Positions 5,829 to 12,696 of a stretch of DNA of 12,696 bases are shown here, piece by piece. The first letter of the stretch is position 1. Each line of letters opens with the position of its first letter. The stretch is from assembly GCF_938029845.1 (NCBI RefSeq), contig NZ_CALHGG010000137.1, positions 1 through 12,696 of the forward strand, read 5' to 3'. The notes under the pieces are model-generated. The model was not told where the DNA came from, did no database searches, and saw only the letters and a program-made list of their open reading frames with translations. Source of the stretch: an uncultured Capnocytophaga sp. (GTDB taxonomy: Bacteria > Bacteroidota > Bacteroidia > Flavobacteriales > Flavobacteriaceae). The position numbers and the translations under genes were made by a program.

Positions 5829-7142
5829 TTAACCTCCAAAGTCGTCGAAACGAATGTTTTCGTCTGGCATACCGAAGTCTTGTCCCATTTTCTGAACAGC
5901 CTTGTTCATCATCGGAGGACCACAGAAATACAATTCAATATCTTCTGGTGCTTCGTGCTTGCTTAGGTATTGTTCGATTACTGCATTGTGTACGAAACCT
6001 AAGAAACCATCACCTTCTTTGTCGTTAATGTCTTTCTTCACTTTCCAATTGTCTTCTGGTAGTGGTTCAGAAAGCACGATAAAGAACTTGAAGTTAGGGA
6101 ATTCTCGTTCTAGTTCGCGGAAGTGCTCTACGTAGAACAACTCACGCTTAGAACGACCTCCGTACCAGTAAGTTACAGTACGTCCTGTCTTCAATGTTTT
6201 GAAGAGGTGGTATAGGTGTGAACGCATAGGCGCCATACCTGCTCCCCCACCTACATACAACATCTCGGAGTTGGATTCGTTGATGAAGAACTCTCCATAA
6301 GGTCCGGAGATAGTTACCTTGTCTCCTGGTTTACGAGAGAAGATATAAGAGGAGGCTACCCCTGGATTTACATCCATCCAACCGCCTTTAGCTCTGTCAA
6401 AAGGAGGAGTGGCGATACGTACGTTAAGCATAATCTCACGTCCTTCAGCTGGGTAAGAGGCCATAGAGTAAGCACGCTCTGCAGGCTCTGGATTTTTCAT
6501 CACTAGTGGCCATAGCTTGAACTTATCCCATTCCATTTTGAACTTCTCTGGCTCTCCTGGGTGTTCTACTGGGTGAGCAGTAATATCAATATCGGAGTAT
6601 TTAACCTCACAAGGAGGGATTTCTATCTGGATATATCCTCCTGGTTTGTAATCCATATCTTCTGGAATTTCCACTACAAACTCTTTGATGAAGGAAGCCA
6701 CATTGTAATTTCTCACTACGGTAGCTTGCCATTTCTTGATACCAAACACTTGTTCAGGTACCCCGATTTTCATATCTTGTTTTACTTTCACTTGGCAGGC
6801 AAGGCGTACCCCCTCTTTGAGTTCTTTTTTGGTAAAGTGAGGGGTTTCGGTAGGAAGTGCTTCTCCCCCACCCTCATACACGTGGCATTCGCACTGCAAG
6901 CAAGATCCCTTACCACCACAAGCCGATGGCAAGAATATCTTCTCGTTACCCAAGGTAGAAAGCAAGGAACCACCTAGGGGTACTTCTATTACCTTATCAT
7001 TATTGATGGTAATCTTCACTGGCCCCGATGGGGTTAGTTTTTGTTTTACATAAAGCAAAATCGCCACTAACAAGAGGATTATTACTAATAATCCTACCAC
7101 CGTTACCGTAATAGTTGTTAATATTTCACTTACTAAAATCAT
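5829..7142 (-). CDS. nqrF: Na+-NQR subunit F (NADH-oxidising, FAD and 2Fe-2S)
   Basis: The electron entry subunit of Na+-translocating NADH:quinone oxidoreductase. It oxidises NADH with FAD and passes electrons through a 2Fe-2S centre to the membrane part. It has 437 residues. An N-terminal anchor helix spans about 6-32, followed by a ferredoxin-like domain with ligands C75, C81, C84 ([10 protein letters not shown]) and C116. Then comes a ferredoxin-reductase-like module with the FAD motif RAYSMASYP at 223-231 and the nucleotide motif GGGAGMAP at 298-305. A C-terminal NADH-binding part contains [11 protein letters not shown] and ends FDDFGG. All expected cofactor residues are present. The ATG at 7142 overlaps the end of nqrE by 17 bases. 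It is the last gene of the operon, followed by a hairpin terminator. No apbE or nqrM homologue follows it here. Confidence 0.97.
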   Translation of the reverse strand: MILVSEILTTITVTVVGLLVIILLLVAILLYVKQKLTPSGPVKITINNDKVIEVPLGGSLLSTLGNEKIFLPSACGGKGSCLQCECHVYEGGGEALPTETPHFTKKELKEGVRLACQVKVKQDMKIGVPEQVFGIKKWQATVVRNYNVASFIKEFVVEIPEDMDYKPGGYIQIEIPPCEVKYSDIDITAHPVEHPGEPEKFKMEWDKFKLWPLVMKNPEPAERAYSMASYPAEGREIMLNVRIATPPFDRAKGGWMDVNPGVASSYIFSRKPGDKVTISGPYGEFFINESNSEMLYVGGGAGMAPMRSHLYHLFKTLKTGRTVTYWYGGRSKRELFYVEHFRELEREFPNFKFFIVLSEPLPEDNWKVKKDINDKEGDGFLGFVHNAVIEQYLSKHEAPEDIELYFCGPPMMNKAVQKMGQDFGMPDENIRFDDFGG

Positions 7143-7863
7143 TACTTAAGTCTTTTGTGTTATTGGCTAATTTATCAGTTTTTACTTCTTGTTGAACGGT
7201 TGTGGTCTCTTTCTTAGGTTCTTCCTTCTTACTGCTTCCACCGGTGAGCATCCCCCCAAAGCTCATAAAGCCAATAGCCATAAGCCCTGTGGTGATGAAG
7301 GTAATTCCTAAGCCTCGCAAAGGTGCTGGTACATGAGAGTAACGTATTTTCTCACGAATGGCAGCCAAGGCTAAGATAGCAATTGCCCAACCCAATCCTG
7401 AACTGAATCCGTAAGCTACTGATAGTCCAAAGGAATGGATAGTTTCCTCACGAGATTGCATAAAGAGTGATCCCCCTAAGATAGCACAGTTCACCGCAAT
7501 AAGTGGCAAGAAGATACCCAAAGAGTTATAGAGAGAAGGAGAAAACTTCTCAACAATAATCTCTACCAACTGTACCATGGTAGCTACCGTTGCGATAAAG
7601 AGGATGTAAGTAAGGAAGCTCAAGTCATAGGAGGCGTATTCCTCTCCGAGCCATGATAACGCTCCTTCTTTGAGAATATATTGATTGAGCAAATAGTTCA
7701 TAGGCACTGTAAGGGTTTGCACGAATATAACGGCAGCTCCCAATCCTATAGCTGTAGATACCTTTTTAGATACCGCCAAGTACGAACACATACCCAAGAA
7801 GGTAGCGAAAATCATATTCTCTGAGAATACAGATTTAAATATCAGTGTTAAATATTCTAACAT
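7126..7863 (-). CDS. nqrE: Na+-NQR subunit E with C-terminal hydrophilic tail
   Basis: A multi-helix inner-membrane subunit that pairs with NqrD. The two share a membrane iron centre ligated by conserved cysteines, here C26 (FLGMCSYLA) and C126 (AVNCAILGG). It has 245 residues, against about 200 in the well-studied Vibrio enzyme. The excess is mainly a lysine-, glutamate- and threonine-rich tail from about residue 210 to 245, after the last membrane segment ([15 protein letters not shown]). A small insertion between the helices at about 65-80 also contributes. The tail is of low complexity and probably disordered; its role is unknown. It starts with ATG 7863, 20 bases after the nqrD stop, and overlaps nqrF by 17 bases. 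Confidence 0.96.
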   Translation of the reverse strand: MLEYLTLIFKSVFSENMIFATFLGMCSYLAVSKKVSTAIGLGAAVIFVQTLTVPMNYLLNQYILKEGALSWLGEEYASYDLSFLTYILFIATVATMVQLVEIIVEKFSPSLYNSLGIFLPLIAVNCAILGGSLFMQSREETIHSFGLSVAYGFSSGLGWAIAILALAAIREKIRYSHVPAPLRGLGITFITTGLMAIGFMSFGGMLTGGSSKKEEPKKETTTVQQEVKTDKLANNTKDLSNDFSK

Positions 7864-7883
7864 GTTCTTTTCGTTTTAAGTGA

Positions 7884-8531
7884 TTAATGACCTTCTTCTA
7901 TAAGGGCTTTGTTACGTGAACGTTGTACCCATACTACAATACCATAAGTTACCAAGGCCATAGGGGCCAAGAGCATAAAGCCGTTGTTTTCATAACCCAA
8001 GGCATATACCCCTGTTTTCTTGATAGGGTCTCCCAATATTTGGAAACCGAGCAAGGTTCCTGAACCTAAGAGTTCGCGGAAGAAAGCTACGATAAGTAAA
8101 GCAATAGAGTACCCTCCTGCGTTTCCAAGAGCGTCAAGGAAAGACTTTCCTGGAGGATTTCCTAAGGCAAAAGCCTCAAAACGTCCCATCAAAATACAGT
8201 TGGTAATAATAAGCCCTACATATACTGATAGCTGTTTGCTTAGGTCATATACATAGGCTTTGAGCACGAAATCCACCACAATTACCAAGGCAGCCGCTAC
8301 GATCAGCTGGGCAATGATACGAATCTTAGGTGGTATCACATTTCTAAGCAAAGAAATGGCTACGTTCCCCATGGCCAATACGAAGGTAAAGGAAAGGCTC
8401 ATCACGATTGCCGCTTTAAGCTGTGCTGTAATAGCCAAAGCTGAACATATCCCTAATACCTGTACCGTTACGGGGTTATTATCCCATAGGGGATCCTTTA
8501 CTAATTTAATATCTTTTTTTGTTAGTCCCAT
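7884..8531 (-). CDS. nqrD: Na+-NQR subunit D
   Basis: A 215-residue hydrophobic inner-membrane subunit, homologous to NqrE with inverted topology. It provides two cysteine ligands of the iron centre that carries electrons across the membrane. C29 (GICSALAIT) and C112 (IITNCILMGR) are both present at the same numbers as in the Vibrio protein as I recall it. Also visible are the family segments RFEAFALGNPPGKSFLDALGN and FFRELLGSGTLLGF. The start ATG at 8531 is four bases after the nqrC stop. The C-terminus ends in a short charged cytoplasmic tail (QRSRNKALIEEGH). Tight spacing with both neighbours shows it is part of the operon. Confidence 0.97.
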   Translation of the reverse strand: MGLTKKDIKLVKDPLWDNNPVTVQVLGICSALAITAQLKAAIVMSLSFTFVLAMGNVAISLLRNVIPPKIRIIAQLIVAAALVIVVDFVLKAYVYDLSKQLSVYVGLIITNCILMGRFEAFALGNPPGKSFLDALGNAGGYSIALLIVAFFRELLGSGTLLGFQILGDPIKKTGVYALGYENNGFMLLAPMALVTYGIVVWVQRSRNKALIEEGH

Positions 8532-8535
8532 AGTC

Positions 8536-9279
8536 TTATTGGTTTAAACTTTTAATATAGGCTACATAAGGAGAAAGTCCGCGTGCGATCATCTCTGCTA
8601 CTCCGTTTCCAGTAAGGGTGGCTCCAGCGATGGCATCTACCTTTCCGTCCTCTTTACGTTTGTTTTCTGGGTCTGCGTTGCTCTTTGAGATCTGAACACT
8701 CTGGAAGGCGCCATTGGCATCCAAGACATGCTCTCCTATGAAATCATCCATGAAGAAGCGTTCCTTGATATTGGCTCCCAAGCCGGCAGTCTCTCCTTTG
8801 TGGTCAAAGAATACTCCTTGTATCACAAAATCTTTATCTACGGCTATATAACCCCAGATAGCATCCCACAATCCACGTCCGCTTACAGGAATGATATAGA
8901 GAGTCTTTCCTTCTTTCTCTCCTACATAGAGAGGAAGTCCTGGGCGGTGTCCGTTGAAGTTGATAAGGTCTTCAGCTCCTTTTACTTCCTTAGCGGTATT
9001 GCTTTGAGGATCTATAAGGTACTGTGCCTTTACATATTTGTCAAACTCAGTATTGGCCTCTGTAGTAGTGAGGAAAACTACTTTACCTTCCCCAAGGGCG
9101 CCTTCATTATGATTCACACCCATGGCATAAAGGATATTTTGCTTTTTCTCCAATTTCTTGTTTTCACTGATCTGGCCGCTAAGTGCGGAAGAAATCCCCG
9201 CCAGCAAAGCCCCTACGATTACCACCATGACAATGGCGAAAATCACTGTATATGAATTACTTTCTGTCTTGACTGCCAT
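8536..9279 (-). CDS. nqrC: Na+-NQR subunit C (covalent FMN)
   Basis: A subunit with a single N-terminal membrane anchor (about residues 10-32) and a periplasmic FMN-binding domain; 247 residues. The flavinylation site for ApbE-type flavin transferase is D-A-I-A-G-A-T, with the acceptor threonine at T221 within AGATLTGNGV. It accepts electrons from the membrane iron centre and passes them to FMN of NqrB. Other family landmarks are GRGLWDAIWGYIA and HKGETAGLGANI. ATG 9279 follows nqrB by two bases (nqrB ends at 9282), so the two are tightly coupled. No flavin transferase gene is found in the window. Confidence 0.97.
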   Translation of the reverse strand: MAVKTESNSYTVIFAIVMVVIVGALLAGISSALSGQISENKKLEKKQNILYAMGVNHNEGALGEGKVVFLTTTEANTEFDKYVKAQYLIDPQSNTAKEVKGAEDLINFNGHRPGLPLYVGEKEGKTLYIIPVSGRGLWDAIWGYIAVDKDFVIQGVFFDHKGETAGLGANIKERFFMDDFIGEHVLDANGAFQSVQISKSNADPENKRKEDGKVDAIAGATLTGNGVAEMIARGLSPYVAYIKSLNQ

Positions 9280-9281
9280 AA

Positions 9282-10508
9282 TTATGCGGTTTTAGTAGTT
9301 AGTTTTAAGCGTTTTTTACGGCGAGACACATTGGCCTGTACCACAAAGTGGTCTATGGTAGGTGCCAATACGTTCATCAGCAAGATAGCGAGCATCACCC
9401 CTTCTGGATAAGCAGGGTTGAAGCAACGTATCATAATGGCAAAGAAGCCAGCGAAAAAGCCGTAAATGTATTTCCCTGTATTGGTCTGTGCAGCTGTTAC
9501 CGGATCGGTAGCCATGAAGACGGCTCCAAAAGCCAAACCTCCGATAAGCAAGTGCTCATAAGCTGGTAAGTTCCACAAGGCGTAGAACTGGGTTCCTTCC
9601 ATATTTGGTGCCAAGCAGTTAAAAATACTTCCCATTACAAAAGCCCCTACAAAGGTGCTAAGGATAATACGCCAAGAAGCTATCTTGGTGTAGATAAGGA
9701 ACAAAGCTCCTAGTAGGATAAGCAAGGTGGAGGTCTCCCCTACTGAACCTGGGATAAACCCATAGAAGAGGTCAGATAGTTGGTAAGTACCTGTCTGCCC
9801 TTGAGCTAAGCTTCCCAAAATGGTCTCTCCTGATACAGCATCAAGTTGGGTACCACCGGCGATTTCATTGGCTCTGCCCAAGGCACCTTCTACCCATATC
9901 TTATCCCCTGTCATATAAGTAGGATAAGCGAAGAAAAGGAAAGCACGAATGGTAAGGGCAGGGTTTACGATATTCATACCAGTACCACCGAATACTTCCT
10001 TACCGAGGATCACCCCGAAAGCTACTGCTGTGGCAAGCATCCAAAGAGGGATATCAATAGGTACGATAAGAGGAACTAGCATCCCTGTTACTAGGTAACC
10101 TTCCTCTACTTCGTGCTTGCGGATAGTTGCAAAAACGAACTCTATCCCCAAACCTACAAGGTAAGAGACAATCACCAAGGGAAGTACTTTCATAGCTCCT
10201 ATACAGAAGTTTGCCCCACTCCAGAAGTCTCCACTGAAAAAGGACATACCTGCTTGAGATTTCAAAGTACCAAAAGCCACTTGGTGTTGGTATCCTGCAT
10301 TGAAAATACCAAAAATCAAGCAGGGAATCAGCGCCATAATCACGGTGTTCATAGTCCGCTTTAGGTCATCTGCTGCCTTAATGTGAGTACCCCCATGGGT
10401 TACCTCATTAGGCGTATAAAGGAAAGTGTGGAGCGCATTGAAGGTCGTTTCCCACTTGGTTCCCTTATACTTTTCTTTTAGTGTATGTAATTTACTTTTT
10501 AAACTCAT
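9282..10508 (-). CDS. nqrB: Na+-NQR subunit B (membrane, covalent FMN, riboflavin)
   Basis: The largest membrane subunit (408 residues, about ten hydrophobic segments). It carries covalent FMN and non-covalent riboflavin, takes part in Na+ translocation and delivers electrons to ubiquinone/menaquinone. Landmarks are an N-terminal cytoplasmic segment (LYTPNEVTHGGTHIKAADDLKR, near 30-51), EEGYLVTGMLVPLIVP (about 135-150) and GGTGMNIVNPALTIRAFLFFAYP (174-196). The flavinylation site reads D223-A-V-S-G-E-T229; the residue before the acceptor threonine is glutamate where SGAT is the form I know. It starts with ATG 10508, 19 bases after the ClbS/DfsB-like gene. The C-terminus is basic (RRKKRLKLTTKTA). 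Confidence 0.97.
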   Translation of the reverse strand: MSLKSKLHTLKEKYKGTKWETTFNALHTFLYTPNEVTHGGTHIKAADDLKRTMNTVIMALIPCLIFGIFNAGYQHQVAFGTLKSQAGMSFFSGDFWSGANFCIGAMKVLPLVIVSYLVGLGIEFVFATIRKHEVEEGYLVTGMLVPLIVPIDIPLWMLATAVAFGVILGKEVFGGTGMNIVNPALTIRAFLFFAYPTYMTGDKIWVEGALGRANEIAGGTQLDAVSGETILGSLAQGQTGTYQLSDLFYGFIPGSVGETSTLLILLGALFLIYTKIASWRIILSTFVGAFVMGSIFNCLAPNMEGTQFYALWNLPAYEHLLIGGLAFGAVFMATDPVTAAQTNTGKYIYGFFAGFFAIMIRCFNPAYPEGVMLAILLMNVLAPTIDHFVVQANVSRRKKRLKLTTKTA

Positions 10509-10527
10509 TTTATTATGAATAAGTTAA

Positions 10528-11031
10528 TTATTTCTTTTTTATGGATTTGCGAATTAGTTTTAAAGCCCAATCATAATGACTTGATGTTGCTGAAACTAAG
10601 TAAGAGCCTAAAGATGTACTCCCCGTCCAGTGATACTTTTTCTTAGTGAAAAGCTCCTCATCTGTGTGTTTCTGTATAAGTTGAAACACTTTGTTATGAG
10701 TGGCTTCAAAAAGTGAGCGTATCTCAGTAAGTGACACTCCTTGACACTGCTCCCATATCTCTCGGTTGAGCTTAGGGGTGTCAGAAAAAGTATAGCCTTC
10801 TTTGGGTATTTTGGGTTTCTCACCTCGCATCCCTACCTCGTACCAGTTTAGGAATAATAAATGCCAATGATACAAGTGACCTATGACATCACGAATATTC
10901 CTATTCATAGTACCTTCCGGAAATGCTTTTTCTCGCTCTTTGTCTGATAGTGCTTCTATCAAAGAAACTAACTTCTGATAATTTTCTTTGGCTAAAGCCT
11001 CTAAATCTTGCTTCGTTGCGGGTCTGGCCAT
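10528..11031 (-). CDS. ClbS/DfsB-family four-helix bundle protein inside the nqr operon
   Basis: A 167-residue soluble protein of the ClbS/DfsB family (DUF1706, DinB-like helical bundle). The start MARPATKQDLEALAKENY, the centre IRDVIGHLYHWHLLFLNWY (46-64) followed by GEKPKIPKEGY (70-80), and the C-terminal LGSYLVSATSSHYDWALK match the family closely. The E. coli member ClbS hydrolyses the electrophilic cyclopropane of colibactin and so protects DNA; the substrates of most family members are unknown. Residues His52, His55 and His57 cluster in the second helix. It sits between nqrA (16-base gap) and nqrB (19-base gap) on the same strand, so it must be transcribed with them. Line composition is about 40 percent G+C, near that of its neighbours. 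The family call is firm; any link to NQR or a toxin is inferred. Confidence 0.9.
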   Translation of the reverse strand: MARPATKQDLEALAKENYQKLVSLIEALSDKEREKAFPEGTMNRNIRDVIGHLYHWHLLFLNWYEVGMRGEKPKIPKEGYTFSDTPKLNREIWEQCQGVSLTEIRSLFEATHNKVFQLIQKHTDEELFTKKKYHWTGSTSLGSYLVSATSSHYDWALKLIRKSIKKK

Positions 11032-11047
11032 TATGCTATAGCAACTT

Positions 11048-12403
11048 TTATCCCAATTCGTCCATCATCAAATCCAAACCGTCTCTGATGATTTGCTGGT
11101 GTGGCTGTTTGGACACACATACAAACTCGGTCAAGGCAAAATCCTCAGGGGCTACTTCATAAGCTCCTAAGTTTTCCAATTCGTCCAAATCCTTATACAA
11201 GCAGGCTTTGAGCAGCTGCATTGGGTAAATATCTAGTGGGAATACTTCCTCATACATACCTGTTACCACAAAGGCGCGTTGCTCTCCATTGGTATTGGTG
11301 TTGAGGTTGTATTTCTTATTCGGGCTAAGCCAAGAGAATGTCAAGGCACGAGTGAGGGAAATCTTGTTGCTTATAGGTTTTGCCCATCCTAATAGGTCGT
11401 AGTCATTGCCTTCAGGAATGGCTGTGATTTGGTCATCATAGAAGCCTAAGTAAGTATTTTCACACACTTTTTGACCTGTAAGTACATCCCCGCTGATGAT
11501 ACGGGTATTAGCTGGATCTTTTACGCCTGCTCCTACCACACTCTTGATCTGTGCACCTGCAATAGCTGTTACATAGTGAGGGTTCTCCATAGAAGCTCCT
11601 GTAAGGGCTACTGTACGTGTAAGGTTGAGCTTACCTGTAAGGAAAAGCTCGCCTATAACTACCAAGTCTTGTGGAGCAACCACCCATACCACTTCTCCCT
11701 TATTGATAGGGCTGATTTTAGCGATTTGAGTACTTACGTTACCTGCAGGGTGCGGCCCTGATACGTTGTGCAATACGATATCCTTAAGGCTGCGGAAAGG
11801 AGAAAGGGAACTGTCCTTGAAGACAGAAACATGCACCTTGCCCGTAGTAAGTTTGGAGAGGGCGGTAAGTGCCACCTGCAATTCTTTTTCCTTACCCTTG
11901 AGCGCATAGTCATAATCAGGGGCAAGCGGATTGGTCTTGCAAGCCGAGATGAAGATTGCCTTAGGCTGGCTGTCAGGGCTAGCTATCACGTCGTACGGAC
12001 GTTGCTTGATCAGTGGCCAGCAACCTGCCTTAAGCAAGTGTTCCTTAATTTGCTCTGGTGAGAGCGCATTTACCTCTTTCTCTCCAAAGTTTTGGAAAGA
12101 CTGAGTAGCATCGGGAGTAATTCTGATTTCCAGAATTTTACGGCGTTCTCCACGGATAATTTCCGTGATAGTACCACTAACGGGAGAAGGGAATAGCACC
12201 CTTTCATCTCTTTTGTCGTAGAAAACGGCGTCTCCGGCTTTGAGTGTTGCCCCTTCGCGTGCAATGAGCTTAGGGATTACGCGGTGGAATTCAGCAGGCT
12301 TAATACCATACACCGCAGCCTGTGGAGCAGGCTTGGTAATGGCTTCAGCCTTTCCTTCCAGCTGAATATCCAATCCTTTTCTAATACGGATGTCGCTTGA
12401 CAT
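11048..12403 (-). CDS. nqrA: Na+-NQR subunit A
   Basis: The peripheral cytoplasmic subunit of Na+-NQR, related to RnfC but lacking its iron-sulfur clusters, and implicated in quinone interaction. It has 451 residues, the usual length. It starts MSSDIRIRKGLDIQLEGKA and continues with PAEFHRVIPKLIAREG (about 37-52) and VLFPSPVSGTITEI, a biotinyl/barrel-sandwich-like segment. Later landmarks are WPLIKQRPYDVIASP and TRTVALTGASMENPHYV. ATG 12403 is 36 bases downstream of a consensus -7 box. It is the promoter-proximal gene of the operon, followed after 16 bases by the ClbS/DfsB-like gene instead of directly by nqrB. Confidence 0.97.
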   Translation of the reverse strand: MSSDIRIRKGLDIQLEGKAEAITKPAPQAAVYGIKPAEFHRVIPKLIAREGATLKAGDAVFYDKRDERVLFPSPVSGTITEIIRGERRKILEIRITPDATQSFQNFGEKEVNALSPEQIKEHLLKAGCWPLIKQRPYDVIASPDSQPKAIFISACKTNPLAPDYDYALKGKEKELQVALTALSKLTTGKVHVSVFKDSSLSPFRSLKDIVLHNVSGPHPAGNVSTQIAKISPINKGEVVWVVAPQDLVVIGELFLTGKLNLTRTVALTGASMENPHYVTAIAGAQIKSVVGAGVKDPANTRIISGDVLTGQKVCENTYLGFYDDQITAIPEGNDYDLLGWAKPISNKISLTRALTFSWLSPNKKYNLNTNTNGEQRAFVVTGMYEEVFPLDIYPMQLLKACLYKDLDELENLGAYEVAPEDFALTEFVCVSKQPHQQIIRDGLDLMMDELG

Positions 12404-12438
12404 AGGATATAAATTAGTTAGTTTCTTAAAAAGTCGTG

Positions 12439-12446
12439 CAAAAGTA
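12439..12446 (-). promoter_or_regulatory. Bacteroidota -7 promoter box of the nqr operon
   Basis: The minus strand reads TACTTTTG (TAnnTTTG), identical to the box at 5736-5743 and about 36 bases before the nqrA ATG. A run of nine A residues lies just upstream (12450-12458), and no TTG is seen at the expected -33 spacing. No other candidate promoter was found inside the operon. Confidence 0.65.
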
Positions 12447-12563
12447 TCATTTTTTTTTGAATTAATTAGTACGAAATTCTTATTTTAACAACCTTATTTC
12501 CTTATTTATATTCTTTATAAATTAGCCGATTTAATTTGCCTATTTATCAATATCTCAATGAAC

Positions 12564-12660
12564 TTACCCCCCATTAATTCATCAACTCATTACCCCCATC
12601 AACTCATCAGCTAATTGGCTAATCGTCTCATTGACTCATCAGCTAATTATCTTATCATTT
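12564..12660. repeat. Cluster of short degenerate direct repeats upstream of nqr
   Basis: ACTCATCAGCTAATT occurs exactly at 12602-12616 and 12634-12648, 32 bases apart. CATCAACTCAT occurs at 12580-12590 and 12597-12607, and TTACCCCC at 12564-12571 and 12590-12597. Variants of 'ctcat' and 'ctaat' fill the gaps. The units overlap and vary in length, unlike CRISPR repeats. The rest of 12447-12696 is AT-rich non-coding DNA in which I see no gene or hairpin terminator. Confidence 0.7.
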
Positions 12661-12696
12661 TCTTAAAAAGCACATGACTATAACCCATTGAATACA

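Noticed and set aside
5727..6028. Two overlapping plus-strand open frames across the nqrF end.
   Set aside because: They run through the hairpin terminator at 5779-5810 and the antisense of nqrF, and resemble no protein.
8728..9255. Long open frame of 175 codons on the plus strand opposite nqrC.
   Set aside because: It is the antisense shadow of a highly conserved nqrC gene. The translated protein has no recognisable domain and no promoter.
12564..12660. CRISPR-like array, because of repeats at a 32-base period.
   Set aside because: There are only two copies of the longest unit. Other repeats overlap it, there are no uniform spacers, and no cas genes are present.

Overview
The window comes from a Flavobacteriia-type Bacteroidota, most likely Capnocytophaga or a close relative. 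The evidence is the Bacteroidota -7 promoter box (TAnnTTTG) directly upstream of five transcription units, the lack of need for Shine-Dalgarno sites, a six-subunit Na+-NQR operon, and proteins of flavobacterial character. The genus is an inference; no rRNA or other marker gene is present.

Layout from left to right. (1) 24-2183: a leftward operon that starts with a TrmH/SpoU-family RNA 2'-O-methyltransferase and continues, one base after its stop, into four small genes (1421 to 72). It ends in a perfect 17-bp hairpin terminator. The last two small proteins look like distant members of the Imm1 family of polymorphic-toxin immunity proteins, and the other two are unknown proteins of immunity-protein size. 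The small genes are clearly more AT-rich than the methyltransferase gene, so this looks like an acquired immunity cassette sharing a housekeeping promoter. (2) 2205-3366: lpxB (lipid A disaccharide synthase), transcribed rightward from a promoter back to back with that of the methyltransferase. (3) 3334-4434: a leftward lrgA-lrgB pair whose 3' end overlaps the end of lpxB by 33 bp. (4) 4422-4491: an imperfect inverted repeat. (5) 4469-5743: a leftward gene for an exported protein of unknown function. Its frame is interrupted by a TAG at 4598-4600 and continues for 42 sense codons that still look coding.

(6) 5779-12446: the leftward Na+-translocating NADH:quinone oxidoreductase operon nqrA-(ClbS/DfsB-like gene)-nqrB-nqrC-nqrD-nqrE-nqrF. 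It has a promoter before nqrA and a hairpin terminator after nqrF. NqrF takes electrons from NADH through FAD and a 2Fe-2S centre, NqrD/E carry the Cys ligands of a membrane iron centre, NqrB/C carry covalent FMN, and NqrA is the peripheral cytoplasmic subunit implicated in quinone interaction. Together they pump Na+ outward. No flavin transferase gene (apbE) is in the window, so it must lie elsewhere. The unexpected member is the ClbS/DfsB gene between nqrA and nqrB, whose relatives protect against reactive genotoxins. (7) 12447-12696: no gene, but a patch of short degenerate direct repeats.

The observations most worth following are the ClbS/DfsB insertion in the nqr operon, the immunity-like cassette fused to the methyltransferase operon, the interrupted exported protein, and an SGET in place of SGAT at the NqrB flavinylation site.
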